Shown one piece after another: positions 34,552-43,868 of a stretch of DNA of 64,000 bases. The position numbers and the translations under genes are program-made. Every line of letters starts with the position of its first letter. Position 1 is the stretch's first letter. Source of the stretch: an uncultured Ellagibacter sp. (lineage in GTDB: Bacteria > Actinomycetota > Coriobacteriia > Coriobacteriales > Eggerthellaceae); contig NZ_CAKUBT010000003.1 of the NCBI RefSeq assembly GCF_934643285.1, positions 95,242 to 159,241 of the forward strand, written 5' to 3'. The notes under the pieces were generated by a model. The model was not told the origin of the DNA. It saw nothing but the letters and a program-made list of their open reading frames with translations, and did no database searches.

Positions 34552-37173
34552 GTGAGTACGAACAACATTTCCCGTCGTGGTTTCTTGGGTGCTTCTGCTG
34601 CTGTTATGGCTGGCGTCGCGGGTCTGGCGGCGACTGGCTGCTCTGCGGAATCCAGCCTTGAGGCCACCGACGCAAAGGGCATGCCCGTCGATCCCGCGAA
34701 GGGCGGCGAATGGACGTCGGCAGCGTGCTGGCACAACTGCGGCGGCCGTTGCATGAACAAGGTCATGGTCAAAGATGGCGCCGTGATTCGCCAGAAGACC
34801 GACGATACGCACGAAGACTCTTTCGATTATCCGCAGCAGCGCGGTTGCGTGCGCGGCAAGGCGCAGCAGCAGCAGTGCTTCGGCGCCGATCGCCTGAAGT
34901 ATCCCATCAAGCGCAAGACTTGGTCGCCGGATAACCCGAACGGCGAGATGCGCGGCAAGGATGAGTGGGAGCGCATCAGCTGGGACGAGGCCATCAGCTA
35001 CATTGGCGACCAGTTCAAGACCATCAAGGAGAAGTACGGTAGCCAGGCATTTTTGCTGGGAAGCTACGGCTCGCGCCTCGCGTTTGCGCCGCTTCTGGCA
35101 TGGGGCGGGCACACCAGCACCGCCGACACCACTTCCCATGGTGCCTACCTTCTGAACACCGCCGACACCATCGGCATTCCCCGCACCGACGCGGGCGTAT
35201 GCAACGACCGCACCGACATGCTGAACGCCGACACCATCGTGTTCTACGCTTCCAATCCCGCGTGGTCTGCCGCCGGTACGCCGAGCTACCACTACATCCG
35301 CGCGAAGGAAGCGGGCGTCAAGTTCATCACCGTCGACCCGATCTACACGGCATCCGCCCAGATGCTCGACGCCGAGTGGATTCCCATCCGCACCGGCACC
35401 GATACGGCGTTCTTGCTGGGCGTCGCTTCTGAGATGATCCGCCTGGACAAGGCCGAGGGCGACATCGTCGACTGGGAGTTCCTGGACAAATACACCGTCG
35501 GTTTCGATGCCGACCACAAGCCTGAAGACCTGAAGGAAGACGTCAACTTCGCCGACTATCTGGAAGGCAAGTACGACGGCGTGAAGCACGACGCCGAGTG
35601 GGCGTCTGCCATCTGCGGCGTTCCCGTTGAGAAGATCGCGTGGTTCGCTCGCGAGATCGGCAAGAAGAAAAACGTCTGGCTGCTTCACAACTTCGCCGCC
35701 GCTCGTTGCGATGCGTGCGAGAACGTTCCGCAGCTGTTCATGACGCTTGGCGCTATGGGCGGCCACATGGGCAAGCCCGGCAACTGCACCGCGAACAACT
35801 ACCATGCAAACGCCGGTAATGGCGGCCCCGCCCTGGTGAAGGGCGGCAGTTCGGGCTACCCGAGTCAGAAGAACGAGATCGACGGCGTCATTCCCGGGCC
35901 CCAGGTGTGGGAAGCGTGCCTGACCGGCAAGTATCGCATGGTCGGCGACTGGTACTCCGGCAAGGGCTCGCAGGCTGGCGAGGATCGCACGTGCGACATC
36001 CACTGCATCATCCATGACGAGAACGCCTACCTGCAGACCGGTCCGAACATGAAGCGCGGCATCGAAGCGCATCGCAAGATGGACTTCGTTCTGGCAAAGG
36101 CTCAGTTCATGACCACGCAGGCGATGTATTCCGACATCGTGTTGCCCGTCACCACCCAGTGGGAAGTTCCCGGCGGCCTTTCCGCTTCCAACCGCGAGTT
36201 CCTGTTCTGCTTCTCGCAGGTCACCGAGCCGCTGTTCGAAGCGAAGACCGACGTCGAGATCAACTCCCTGATCATGGAGGCCATCGGTGTTGACCCGAAG
36301 ACGGTGTACCCGATCAGCCCGAAGCAGGCGTTCTTCAACAGCATCGCGGGCGCCACGGTCATCGCGGACGACAACTCCGGCAAGTACGTGCCGCTCGTCA
36401 CCGTCACCGAGGCCGACCTCGAGGAGTGGGGCGTCGAGGGCAAGACCCAGACCGGCCGCGTGGGCTTGAACGAGTTCGTCTCCAACGGCGGCTACCAGGT
36501 GGAGCGCAAGAAGGACGACAAGTACTCCTCGTTTTTGGGCTACGCCTCGTTCATTAAGGACCCTGAGAAGAACCCGCTCAAGACCAAGAGCGGCAAGTTC
36601 GAGATCACCTGCCAGGCGAAGGCCGACCTGTTCAACAGCATCGGCCTGTGCGACCACACCTACGCGCCGTACCCCGAGTACCTCGTTCCCGGCACGGGCT
36701 ACGAGACCACCTTCAAGGACGGCAAGATCGGTGGCGAGAAGGGCGAGTACCCGTACCTGCTGTTCAACCCGCACTACTTCCGTCGTTCGCACTCCGTCTT
36801 CGACAACTGCCCCTGGCTGCGCGAGGCTTGGGCGAACCCCGTGTTCCTGAACGCGTCTGACGCGAAGGAGAAGGGAATCGAGGATGGCGACACCGTGCGC
36901 GTCTGGACGAAGTACGGCGAAGTGCTGCGCAAGGCGTGCTGCATGGAGAACCTCATGCCCGGCGAAGTCGGCATTCCGCACGGTTCTTGGGTTCGCCTGA
37001 ACGAGAAGACTGGCATCGACGAGGGCGGCGCTGACAACTACCTCACCGGCAACAACATTTCCGGCTGCGGCGTGACCAGCTACAACAACAATAACTGTAA
37101 TTTCGAGAAATACGATGGCCCTGCATTGGAAGACGACTGCTACACCGATGCACGCATCCTGAATCTTGGCTAA
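34552..37173 (+). CDS. Tat-exported DMSO-reductase-family molybdopterin oxidoreductase
   Basis: GTG 34552 follows AAAGGGGGAACC and gives 873 residues. The twin-arginine signal SRRGFLGASAAVMAGVAGLA ends near a GC lipobox-like site. The Fe4S4 site is CWHNCGGRC (C-x3-C-x3-C) with a fourth Cys in QRGCVRGK. Molybdopterin-binding blocks (WERISWDEAISYIGDQF; FYASNPAWSAAGTPSYHY; RRSHSVFDNCPWLREAW) follow. The substrate cannot be read from the sequence; this family in Eggerthellaceae includes reductases for N- and S-oxides and for diet- or drug-derived compounds. The operon partners are the DmsC-like and DmsB-like genes. Confidence 0.85.
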   Translation: MSTNNISRRGFLGASAAVMAGVAGLAATGCSAESSLEATDAKGMPVDPAKGGEWTSAACWHNCGGRCMNKVMVKDGAVIRQKTDDTHEDSFDYPQQRGCVRGKAQQQQCFGADRLKYPIKRKTWSPDNPNGEMRGKDEWERISWDEAISYIGDQFKTIKEKYGSQAFLLGSYGSRLAFAPLLAWGGHTSTADTTSHGAYLLNTADTIGIPRTDAGVCNDRTDMLNADTIVFYASNPAWSAAGTPSYHYIRAKEAGVKFITVDPIYTASAQMLDAEWIPIRTGTDTAFLLGVASEMIRLDKAEGDIVDWEFLDKYTVGFDADHKPEDLKEDVNFADYLEGKYDGVKHDAEWASAICGVPVEKIAWFAREIGKKKNVWLLHNFAAARCDACENVPQLFMTLGAMGGHMGKPGNCTANNYHANAGNGGPALVKGGSSGYPSQKNEIDGVIPGPQVWEACLTGKYRMVGDWYSGKGSQAGEDRTCDIHCIIHDENAYLQTGPNMKRGIEAHRKMDFVLAKAQFMTTQAMYSDIVLPVTTQWEVPGGLSASNREFLFCFSQVTEPLFEAKTDVEINSLIMEAIGVDPKTVYPISPKQAFFNSIAGATVIADDNSGKYVPLVTVTEADLEEWGVEGKTQTGRVGLNEFVSNGGYQVERKKDDKYSSFLGYASFIKDPEKNPLKTKSGKFEITCQAKADLFNSIGLCDHTYAPYPEYLVPGTGYETTFKDGKIGGEKGEYPYLLFNPHYFRRSHSVFDNCPWLREAWANPVFLNASDAKEKGIEDGDTVRVWTKYGEVLRKACCMENLMPGEVGIPHGSWVRLNEKTGIDEGGADNYLTGNNISGCGVTSYNNNNCNFEKYDGPALEDDCYTDARILNLG

Positions 37174-37183
37174 GGAGGGAATC

Positions 37184-37762
37184 ATGGCTTTTGGTTTTTA
37201 CTTTGATATGACGCGTTGCATCGGCTGCCGCGCGTGCCAAGTGGCGTGCAAAGACAAGAATCGTCTTGAGGTCGGAACCCTGTATCGCAATGTGAAGAGC
37301 TACACGGTCGGCACGTTCCCCAACGTTAAGTCGTACAGCTACTCTGGCAGCTGCAACCATTGTGAGAACCCGATCTGCTTGGCCAACTGCCCGACGGGCG
37401 CGATCAGCAAGGCCGAAGATGGCACTGTCGTTCAGGACCAGAACAAGTGCATCGGTTGCCGTATGTGCGTGATGAGCTGCCCGTACGGCCATCCGCAGTA
37501 CTTCCCCGAGAAGGGCGTTTCCGGCAAGTGCGACGGCTGCTACGGCCTGCGAGCCGACGGTAATCAGCCCGCTTGCGTTGCGGGTTGCCCGAACCGTGCG
37601 CTTGACGCCGGCGACGTCGACGAGCTTCGCAAGAAGTATGGCAACGATCTGGACAAGGGCACCATCGTGGTGCTCCCGAGCCCCGATCTGACCCAGCCGA
37701 ACCTTCTCGTCAAGACCAAAGATCTTGCGTTCGATAGCTCTGCTGTCGAGCTGATCTGGTAG
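37184..37762 (+). CDS. DmsB-like four-cluster ferredoxin subunit
   Basis: ATG 37184 follows TAAGGAGGGAA, 10 bases after the catalytic subunit. The 192-residue protein has four Cys clusters: CIGCRACQVACK, CNHCENPICLANCP, CIGCRMCVMSCP and CDGC with CVAGCPNRAL. This is the standard electron-transfer subunit between the membrane anchor and the molybdopterin subunit. Confidence 0.9.
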   Translation: MAFGFYFDMTRCIGCRACQVACKDKNRLEVGTLYRNVKSYTVGTFPNVKSYSYSGSCNHCENPICLANCPTGAISKAEDGTVVQDQNKCIGCRMCVMSCPYGHPQYFPEKGVSGKCDGCYGLRADGNQPACVAGCPNRALDAGDVDELRKKYGNDLDKGTIVVLPSPDLTQPNLLVKTKDLAFDSSAVELIW

Positions 37763-37780
37763 AACCCGGAGTTTGTTTGC

Positions 37781-37816
37781 CGCCGCGCCGCATCTCGCTT
37801 GCGGCGCGGCGTTTTC
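37781..37816 (+). terminator. Rho-independent terminator after the DmsC-A-B operon
   Basis: CGCCGCGCCGC (37781-37791) pairs perfectly with GCGGCGCGGCG (37801-37811) and is followed by TTTTCTT. It ends the structural operon; the chaperone gene starts 90 bases further on and may have its own promoter or depend on read-through. Confidence 0.8.
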
Positions 37817-37904
37817 TTGTCGTGTAGTATTACCTGGTACAGCTGACTGCCCGTGTTCTCGCTGCGGCGAGAAGGGACGGCCTTCCCTTGAAAGGAGCGG
37901 CGTT

Positions 37905-38666
37905 ATGCCTGATCAACAACTCGAAAGCCGCATCGGTATGGATCTTGCCCGCCGCGCGTACCTCTACGATCTGCTTCATGCGGTCTTCGGCGGCAACTGC
38001 TCGCCCGATTTCGTTGCGAAGCTCTTTGGTTCGCAGGCTCGCGAGATGTTCACCTACGAGGCTGCCGTGATCTCTGATGGGGACCTGTCCGTTGACAGCA
38101 AGTGCGCTCTCGCTAAGATGGATCGCTCGCTCGACGATTGTGCGAGGGGGGTTCTGGCGTGCTATGACGAGCACGGGGACCTGCCTTCGGATGCCGTGGC
38201 GGCGCTTGCGTCTGAGATGGAGGGCGACTACGCGAAGCTCTTCCAGATTCCTGGGGACTGCTATGTTCATATGTGGGAGTCGCCGTACGTGGGCACCGAG
38301 CAGACGTTGTTCCAGTGCAGCACGCTCGATGTTCGCGCGGCGTATCATGCCGCCGGTTTGAAACTTCAAGCTGAAAAGCAGTTCCCCGATGACCACATTG
38401 CGGCTATGCTGGGATATCTGAGCTGCATGGGGTCTCGCGCGTACGAGGCGTATGCCGACGGGCGCGATTCCGAATGCTGGAAGGCGCTGCAGGATTCCAA
38501 GGCGTTTTTGGAAGCGCATGTGCTCACGTGGGTCAACGCGTTCGCTCAAAAGGTGATCGAACGGGACGCGCGCGGACTGTATACCGCATTTGCCCAGAGC
38601 ATCGTCATGGTTGCCCATGTCGATAGCGTGCAGCTCGATTGGCTTGCGGGGCATATTGGCGAATAG
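37905..38666 (+). CDS. TorD/DmsD-type molybdoenzyme chaperone
   Basis: ATG 37905 follows AAAGGAGCGG and gives 253 residues, all-helical. Typical features are RRAYLYDLLHAVFG near the start and EGDYAKLFQIPGDCYVHMWE, resembling the DYxxLF and P..S.Y region of TorD proteins. It probably folds the Tat substrate at 34552 before export. The radical SAM gene follows 8 bases later. Confidence 0.8.
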   Translation: MPDQQLESRIGMDLARRAYLYDLLHAVFGGNCSPDFVAKLFGSQAREMFTYEAAVISDGDLSVDSKCALAKMDRSLDDCARGVLACYDEHGDLPSDAVAALASEMEGDYAKLFQIPGDCYVHMWESPYVGTEQTLFQCSTLDVRAAYHAAGLKLQAEKQFPDDHIAAMLGYLSCMGSRAYEAYADGRDSECWKALQDSKAFLEAHVLTWVNAFAQKVIERDARGLYTAFAQSIVMVAHVDSVQLDWLAGHIGE

Positions 38667-38674
38667 GGATTGCG

Positions 38675-39961
38675 ATGGACGTTCGGGAATACGCGAAAGC
38701 ATTCAACCAGGTAGAACGCGATTATGAGGAAGCGGTCGCCGCTTTCGGCGTTCCCTTCGAGGCTTCGGAATCCTGTTCCCGAGAGCGTCGCGCACAGGTG
38801 GCCCGCGCCTGCGGCTGTCATTGCGAGAACGGGGGCGGCTCACTGTGGCGCGGATGGGTATCGCCTGCGTGCTTGGCATGCCGCACCGGCGAGCGCACGG
38901 CAACGTTTTTCATTGACCTGCGTTGCACGCGCCATTGCTACTTCTGCTTCAATCCCAACCAGGATCACTACGAGTATTTCCTTTCCCACTGCCGCGATAT
39001 CGTGTCCGAGCTCAACGCTGCACACGATGCGGGCGCTCAATTTGACTGCCTTGCTATCACGGGTGGCGAGCCTTTGCTGCACAAGGAGCAGGTCGTGACC
39101 TTCATCGAGCGGGCGCGCGAGCTGTATCCCGCCGCTCACGTGCGCTTATACACGTGTGGCGATCTGCTTGACGACGTGTGTCTGGAGCAGCTCACGCAGG
39201 CGGGGCTCGACGAGCTCCGCTTCAGTGTGAAGCCCGAAGACGTCGCGAGTGCGGATGCGCCCGTGTTCGAGCGCATGGCGGCTGCTGTGTCCTCGTTGCC
39301 GCACGTCATGGTTGAGATGCCGGTGATTCCCGGCACGCTTGCCGCGATGAAGCCGCTTCTCTCGCGCCTCGACGCGATGGGCGTGCAGGGGATTAACCTG
39401 CTCGAGTTCTGCTTTCCTCTCTGCAACGCGGAAGAGTTCCGCGCGCGCGGTTTCGAGCTGCGCAAGCACCCGTTCAACTACCTGTACGATTATTGGTACG
39501 GCGGGGGCGTTCCCGTTGCGGGCAGCGAGGCTGAGGCGTTGGCGCTGCTCGAGTACGCCGACGAGCAGCAGTTTGAGCTGGGGGTGCATTACTGCAGCTC
39601 AGACAACAAGAACACGGGGCAGATCTTCCAGCAAAACAAGGCGTTTCTGGAGGACGTCGATTTGCAGGCCGCATATCCCTGGCTTTCCCTTGACGAAGGG
39701 GACAAGCTCCTGAAGTGCGCAAAGGCTTTCGGCAAGGACGCGAAGACGGTTCGTGCGTGGGCGCGAGCATGCCGCGTACCGCAGGATTGGGATGCGCAGG
39801 TGCCTTCGATTGCCATTCCACTTGACTGCCTGGGGGAGGCGCGCAGGGCATGCCCCAGGGCGGTTTTCGCCGAGAGCACCAACGTCTTCGAGAATCGCGA
39901 GGGGCAGCCCTACTTGCGCGAGCTGGGCGTTTGCGAGATCGAAGGCGGGGAAGGCGCATAG
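38675..39961 (+). CDS. Radical SAM protein linked to the molybdoenzyme operon
   Basis: ATG 38675 gives 428 residues. The radical SAM motif is CTRHCYFC (C84, C88, C91), with ITGGEPLLHKEQ as the GGE motif. Before it lie additional Cys residues (C34, CGCHC at 46-50, CLAC at 66-69), which could hold a zinc or Fe-S site. A long C-terminal part has no SPASM-like Cys pattern. It follows torD closely, so a role in maturing the molybdoenzyme or its cofactor is plausible but unproven. Confidence 0.8.
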   Translation: MDVREYAKAFNQVERDYEEAVAAFGVPFEASESCSRERRAQVARACGCHCENGGGSLWRGWVSPACLACRTGERTATFFIDLRCTRHCYFCFNPNQDHYEYFLSHCRDIVSELNAAHDAGAQFDCLAITGGEPLLHKEQVVTFIERARELYPAAHVRLYTCGDLLDDVCLEQLTQAGLDELRFSVKPEDVASADAPVFERMAAAVSSLPHVMVEMPVIPGTLAAMKPLLSRLDAMGVQGINLLEFCFPLCNAEEFRARGFELRKHPFNYLYDYWYGGGVPVAGSEAEALALLEYADEQQFELGVHYCSSDNKNTGQIFQQNKAFLEDVDLQAAYPWLSLDEGDKLLKCAKAFGKDAKTVRAWARACRVPQDWDAQVPSIAIPLDCLGEARRACPRAVFAESTNVFENREGQPYLRELGVCEIEGGEGA

Positions 39962-40294
39962 GGGAGCGTAAGGGGCACTGCCAGCTCATCGTTTCTCGTT
40001 GCAGTATCGTTTTGAACTCACCTAGATTTAGGTGAAATCTCCTGACAAAAGTGAATACTTGCGTTATAGAAGAATAAGCCCTTTAACTGGGGGTTCTTTC
40101 TGCTAGCAATCAGGTTGAGTTCAGGCAATTCCATCAGCTGCATCGAAAATACTCCACTGGAATAGTTCAGGAATATATTTCGCATAGTGTAATAGTTCAT
40201 TGACCTGCGAGAATGCAAAAATCTGAGTTCATATTGAGTTCATGCTTATTAGAAGATGGGTGATCTCGTTCAAACTGTGATCGTACAACACGAA

Positions 40295-40323
40295 ATCCAC
40301 TGGCTCAATTTGAGCCAGTGGAT
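40295..40323. terminator. 29-base near-perfect palindrome
   Basis: ATCCACTGGCTCAA-T-TTGAGCCAGTGGAT is a 14-bp stem around one base, 38 bases after the stop of the minus-strand regulator. It probably terminates that gene and perhaps opposing transcription. The rest of 39962-40361 is AT-rich, with a TCACCT/AGGTGA inverted repeat at about 40019-40036 and repeated AATAGTTCA words, and no gene. Confidence 0.6.
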
Positions 40324-40361
40324 CTGAGCTGGTGTTTCAGCGAAAAACGATTCCATACGCC

Positions 40362-41291
40362 TTATCCGATCCACATGATCTTGCCCATGTCGGAGGTATC
40401 GTAGCCACCGAGAGAAGAGAACTCCTCTTTGAGCAACCCCGATTCGAGGATGCCCATGAGCGAGCGCATGGGAGGGGTATCCAGGTCACGCTTCTTGAGA
40501 ACGAGGTCGTATCTTTCCTTCTGCAGCGGCACGAAGTCGATGCCCTCGACTTGGCGCGCGATTTTCTCGCTCCCCACGGCTACGTCAGCGCGGCCTCTCG
40601 CCACGGCGCTCGCAACAGCGATATGTGACTGAACCTCGGAGTCGTATCCATCCAGCGAGCCAGGATCGATATCAAGCATCCTCAGATGCTCGTCGAGCAG
40701 TATGCGAGAGCCCGCCCCCTTCTCGCGATTGACTATGCGGATGCCGGGCTGCGCCAGATCCTTCCAGCCGTTCAGGCCGAGCGGGTTTCCCTTGGCGACG
40801 TAGAATCCCTGCGTGCGATAGGTCAGATTGACAACGACCGCGGCAACCCCTGGGAGGAGCCTTCTCACATACGGCACGTTGTAGGTGTCGCTCTCGCCGT
40901 CCCAAAGGTGCGAGGAGGCTATCTGCACCTCGTCCTTGTAGAGGGCGGAGAGCGCGTCGTAGCTTCCCACGTAGGCACGCAGCGTATGATGCCCGGCCTG
41001 GTTCATATAGTTCGACAGCACATCCAGGATTATGTCCTGCCCGCAGATCACGATTCTGCCCTTGTCGGGCTGTGGGATTTCAGAGGAAAGGGGTTTTTCA
41101 GCCACGTCCTGCGCCGTCTGGCTCCTCTCCATGTAGTCGAGCACGCTCTTGCGCGTGAAGCGGAGCTTCCTTCCTACGAGGAAAGAGGGTAAGTCACCCC
41201 TGTCCTTCATGGCATAGACCGTGCCCTTGCTCACCTTGAGCAGCTTGGCCACCTCATCTGCCGTCAGGGCTTCGTCCTGGTTCATTGGCAC
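40362..41291 (-). CDS. HTH regulator with PBP-like ligand domain
   Basis: The 309-residue protein has an excisionase/MerR-type HTH (EALTADEVAKLLKVSKGTVY; DRGDLPSFLVGRKLRFTRKS) fused to a periplasmic-binding-like domain (PF12727-type: NREKGAGSRILLDEHLRML; GRADVAVGSEKIARQVEGID). Such one-component regulators sense small anions or metabolites. It is divergent from the AbrB-family transporter, which is its likely target. Confidence 0.8.
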   Translation of the reverse strand: MPMNQDEALTADEVAKLLKVSKGTVYAMKDRGDLPSFLVGRKLRFTRKSVLDYMERSQTAQDVAEKPLSSEIPQPDKGRIVICGQDIILDVLSNYMNQAGHHTLRAYVGSYDALSALYKDEVQIASSHLWDGESDTYNVPYVRRLLPGVAAVVVNLTYRTQGFYVAKGNPLGLNGWKDLAQPGIRIVNREKGAGSRILLDEHLRMLDIDPGSLDGYDSEVQSHIAVASAVARGRADVAVGSEKIARQVEGIDFVPLQKERYDLVLKKRDLDTPPMRSLMGILESGLLKEEFSSLGGYDTSDMGKIMWIG

Positions 41292-41418
41292 GATCTACCT
41301 CCAAACGCTACAAAACGATACGAAACGATGTATACGAGGATCTAATGATACCAGCACGAATCGTGAGATGCTGATTGGAATTATACTTGCACAAATATCA
41401 ATCAACGAAGGAGGGCAA

Positions 41419-42495
41419 GTGGACAGCCTTCTTATATCGGCGCTCCTGACGCTTTGCGTCGGCGTGCCCTGCGGGCTCATCGCAAAGAAGCTCAAGGTAC
41501 CGGCAGGCTTCATGATAGGCGCGTTCGCCGGTGTGTCGGTCTTGAACATAGCGACGGGCGCAGCATGGCTGCCCACCGAGACCCGCACCCTCGTACAGAT
41601 AATCGCAGGGGCGTTCGTCGGATGCTCCCTTGAGCGCAGCGACCTAGAGCGAGTGCGTGGTTTCTTGAAGCCCATGGTGCTCCTGCTTCTCATCTTCCTG
41701 GCGCTCAACCTCGTGGTCGGGTTCCTCATCTGGGCGACGTCTCCCTTAAGCCTAGTGACCGCCCTCATGTGTGCGATACCCGGCGGCATCAACGACACCC
41801 CCATCGTGGCAGCTGCCATGGGCGCGAACGCCCCGGACGTGACCATCATGCAGCTCATCCGCCAGGTGCTAGGCATCGGAGTGTTCCCTATCATGATCGA
41901 GGCCTTCGACAGATTGCGTGTACGCCAGGGACATCCTGACCCCGGAGATGCGAAGACAGAAGACGACGCAAAGCGCGTGAAGTCGAAGCAGAAGTTCAGC
42001 GGCTCTACCATAGCCGCTCTCTCCGTTGCCCTCGTATTCGGCGCTCTTGGCAAGCTCAGTGGTATCCCCGGTCTCACCTTCACGGCATCCATCGTCGCGG
42101 TCTCCATCCTGAAGCTGGCATTCGACTTCGCCTTCATACCCAAGGTCGTGAAGAAGGGATGCCAACTGCTCGCCGGCTGCTATCTGGGGACGCTCCTTAC
42201 CGCAGAGGGATTCGCAGGGCTTCCTGGCCTCATCGCGCCCGCGCTCATCCTCATCGCTGGATACACGCTGAACTGCTTCGGTGCAGGAAAGCTCGAGAGC
42301 AGGCTCTTCGGCTACGGGCGCAAGGAGGGAATGCTCATGGCATCCCCTGCAGGCGCGTCGGACATGGCGCTCATCATGGAGGACCTGCACGTGAGGAACA
42401 CCGATGTGGTCATCATGCAGGTGGTGCGCGCAGCGGTCGTGATGGCGCTGTTCCCTCAGATCATCAACCTCATCTGTTTTGTCGTCGGAAGTTAG
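41419..42495 (+). CDS. AbrB-family membrane transporter
   Basis: GTG 41419 is preferred because GAAGGAGGGCAA lies directly upstream; it gives 358 residues. The two AbrB duplications (GVPCGLIAKKLKVPAGFMIG; GLIAPALILIAGYTLNCFG) and the PGGINDTPIVAAAMGANAPD and ASPAGASDMALIMEDLH motifs are clear. About ten membrane segments flank a charged cytoplasmic loop (about 195-215). The substrate is unknown. The stop is 10 bases before the GAPDH-like gene. Confidence 0.8.
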   Translation: MDSLLISALLTLCVGVPCGLIAKKLKVPAGFMIGAFAGVSVLNIATGAAWLPTETRTLVQIIAGAFVGCSLERSDLERVRGFLKPMVLLLLIFLALNLVVGFLIWATSPLSLVTALMCAIPGGINDTPIVAAAMGANAPDVTIMQLIRQVLGIGVFPIMIEAFDRLRVRQGHPDPGDAKTEDDAKRVKSKQKFSGSTIAALSVALVFGALGKLSGIPGLTFTASIVAVSILKLAFDFAFIPKVVKKGCQLLAGCYLGTLLTAEGFAGLPGLIAPALILIAGYTLNCFGAGKLESRLFGYGRKEGMLMASPAGASDMALIMEDLHVRNTDVVIMQVVRAAVVMALFPQIINLICFVVGS

Positions 42496-42505
42496 GAGAC
42501 CGGAT

Positions 42506-43516
42506 ATGAAACGCGTTGCGATAAACGGTATGGGCAGGATCGGCCGCTTGGTGGCACGCTCGCTGATGGAGCATGGCGAAATCGAGATCGTCGCCGTGAA
42601 CGACATCGCGCCGATGGAGACGATAGCCTACCTGCTGAAGCACAGCACCGAATACAGAACGCTTGACTGCGACGTGTCCTACGATGAGGCGGATGACACT
42701 TTATCGCTCGGCAGCTCGCGCATCAGGGCGCTCCGGGTGGCGGATGCCTCGAAGCTCCCATGGGAGGAGCTCTCCGTCGATGTCGTACTGGACTGCACTG
42801 GCGCGTACTGCTTTCGCGAGAAGGCGCATGCGCACATCGAGGCAGGAGCGCAGAAGGTGCTGATATCGGCTGCCGCCGGATCCGATGTGCCCACTGTCGT
42901 GTATGGCGTGAACGACGACATCCTCACAGCGAAAGACAACGTCATCTCGGCAGCCTCATGCTCCACGGTCGGGCTTGCCCCCTTCGCACAGGCGCTCAAT
43001 GCGGTGGCACCCATCGAGCAGGGCATCGCTACGACAATCCATGCCCTCACGCCCTCGCAGATGGTGCTCGACGATCCGCAGCGCAAAGGCAACCTGCGCC
43101 GCTCGCGCACGGCAAGCGAGAACATCATCCCCACCTCTGCCGCCTTCGCTCAGGCGGTCGGGCTGGTATTGCCGGAGCTTCAAGGGAGGCTGTCGGGCTA
43201 CGCGATCCGAGTTCCCGTAACACGCGGTAGCCTGATCACGCTCTATGCCGTTGTGTGCGGAGAGGGCGAGACAAGGCTTACTGCCGATACTCTGAACCAG
43301 TTGATGCGCGAACGCGAGAGCGACATATTCGGCTACACCAACGAAGAGCTGGTCTCGTCCGACATCGCGGGAACGAAGCTGCACTCCATCTTCGACGCGA
43401 CTCAGACCAAGGTCTCCGATATCGGAGACGGGAGATACCTGGTCGAAGTTGCTGCTTGGTTCGACAACGAGACCTCCTACGTGTCGCATTACGTGAAATT
43501 GCTGGGACTGCTGTAA
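42506..43516 (+). CDS. Glyceraldehyde-3-phosphate dehydrogenase family protein (variant)
   Basis: The 336-residue protein has the NAD-binding start VAINGMGRIGRLVARSL and the catalytic C152 in SAASCSTVGLAPF with H179 (TTIHALTPSQ). The canonical SCTTNCLAP is changed to SCSTVGLAP, and the phosphate-binding region differs. This may mark a non-glycolytic aldehyde-phosphate dehydrogenase. Pairing with an AbrB-type transporter and a ligand-binding regulator suggests a dedicated uptake and oxidation pathway. Confidence 0.8.
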   Translation: MKRVAINGMGRIGRLVARSLMEHGEIEIVAVNDIAPMETIAYLLKHSTEYRTLDCDVSYDEADDTLSLGSSRIRALRVADASKLPWEELSVDVVLDCTGAYCFREKAHAHIEAGAQKVLISAAAGSDVPTVVYGVNDDILTAKDNVISAASCSTVGLAPFAQALNAVAPIEQGIATTIHALTPSQMVLDDPQRKGNLRRSRTASENIIPTSAAFAQAVGLVLPELQGRLSGYAIRVPVTRGSLITLYAVVCGEGETRLTADTLNQLMRERESDIFGYTNEELVSSDIAGTKLHSIFDATQTKVSDIGDGRYLVEVAAWFDNETSYVSHYVKLLGLL

Positions 43517-43535
43517 TACTGTTTGAATCCTCCGA

Positions 43536-43868
43536 CGGTCGAACGGCATAATTGCGCTGCTTATATGCGCCATGTTCACAGCCCATGAGCTGATGGGTGC
43601 ACTTTACCTTATGAGCACGGTGCGGAAGGAGGCTTCTTGGATCGTATGGGCGGGAGTGGGCATGATTGACGCGCATGTTCTCGCGCCCTTCGATGGAGCC
43701 GTCTGGATACTCGCATCGATGATTCTCGCGATAGCAGTCTGCACTCATATATGCGTGTCCGCGAAATCCCTTTCACTCGATGTATCTGCACCTAGATCAT
43801 CTATAGCAATCGTGCGAGCCATTGCCATCACCCCCACATTCGTCGTCATTGCCGCCCTGCTGTTTTAA
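43536..43868 (+). CDS. Small membrane protein, paralogue of the gene at 57242
   Basis: The only good ATG is at 43572 (98 residues), but the in-frame upstream codons (43536-43571) encode a hydrophobic stretch that aligns with the first helix of the 57242 protein, so the gene may be 5'-shortened or use a non-standard start. Shared features are WIVWAGVGMIDAHVLA and CTHICVSAKSLSLDV against WLVWIMFGAAGAHVLA and WHVGIATKSLARDL. Four membrane helices resemble succinate-dehydrogenase-anchor-like folds. Function unknown. Confidence 0.5.
   Translation, partial: RSNGIIALLICAMFTAHELMGALYLMSTVRKEASWIVWAGVGMIDAHVLAPFDGAVWILASMILAIAVCTHICVSAKSLSLDVSAPRSSIAIVRAIAITPTFVVIAALLF

Noticed and set aside
33799..37185. 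1128-codon minus-strand frame opposite the molybdoenzyme operon
   Set aside because: It is antisense to three well-supported genes with clear Fe-S and Tat motifs and has a typical GC-rich antisense composition.
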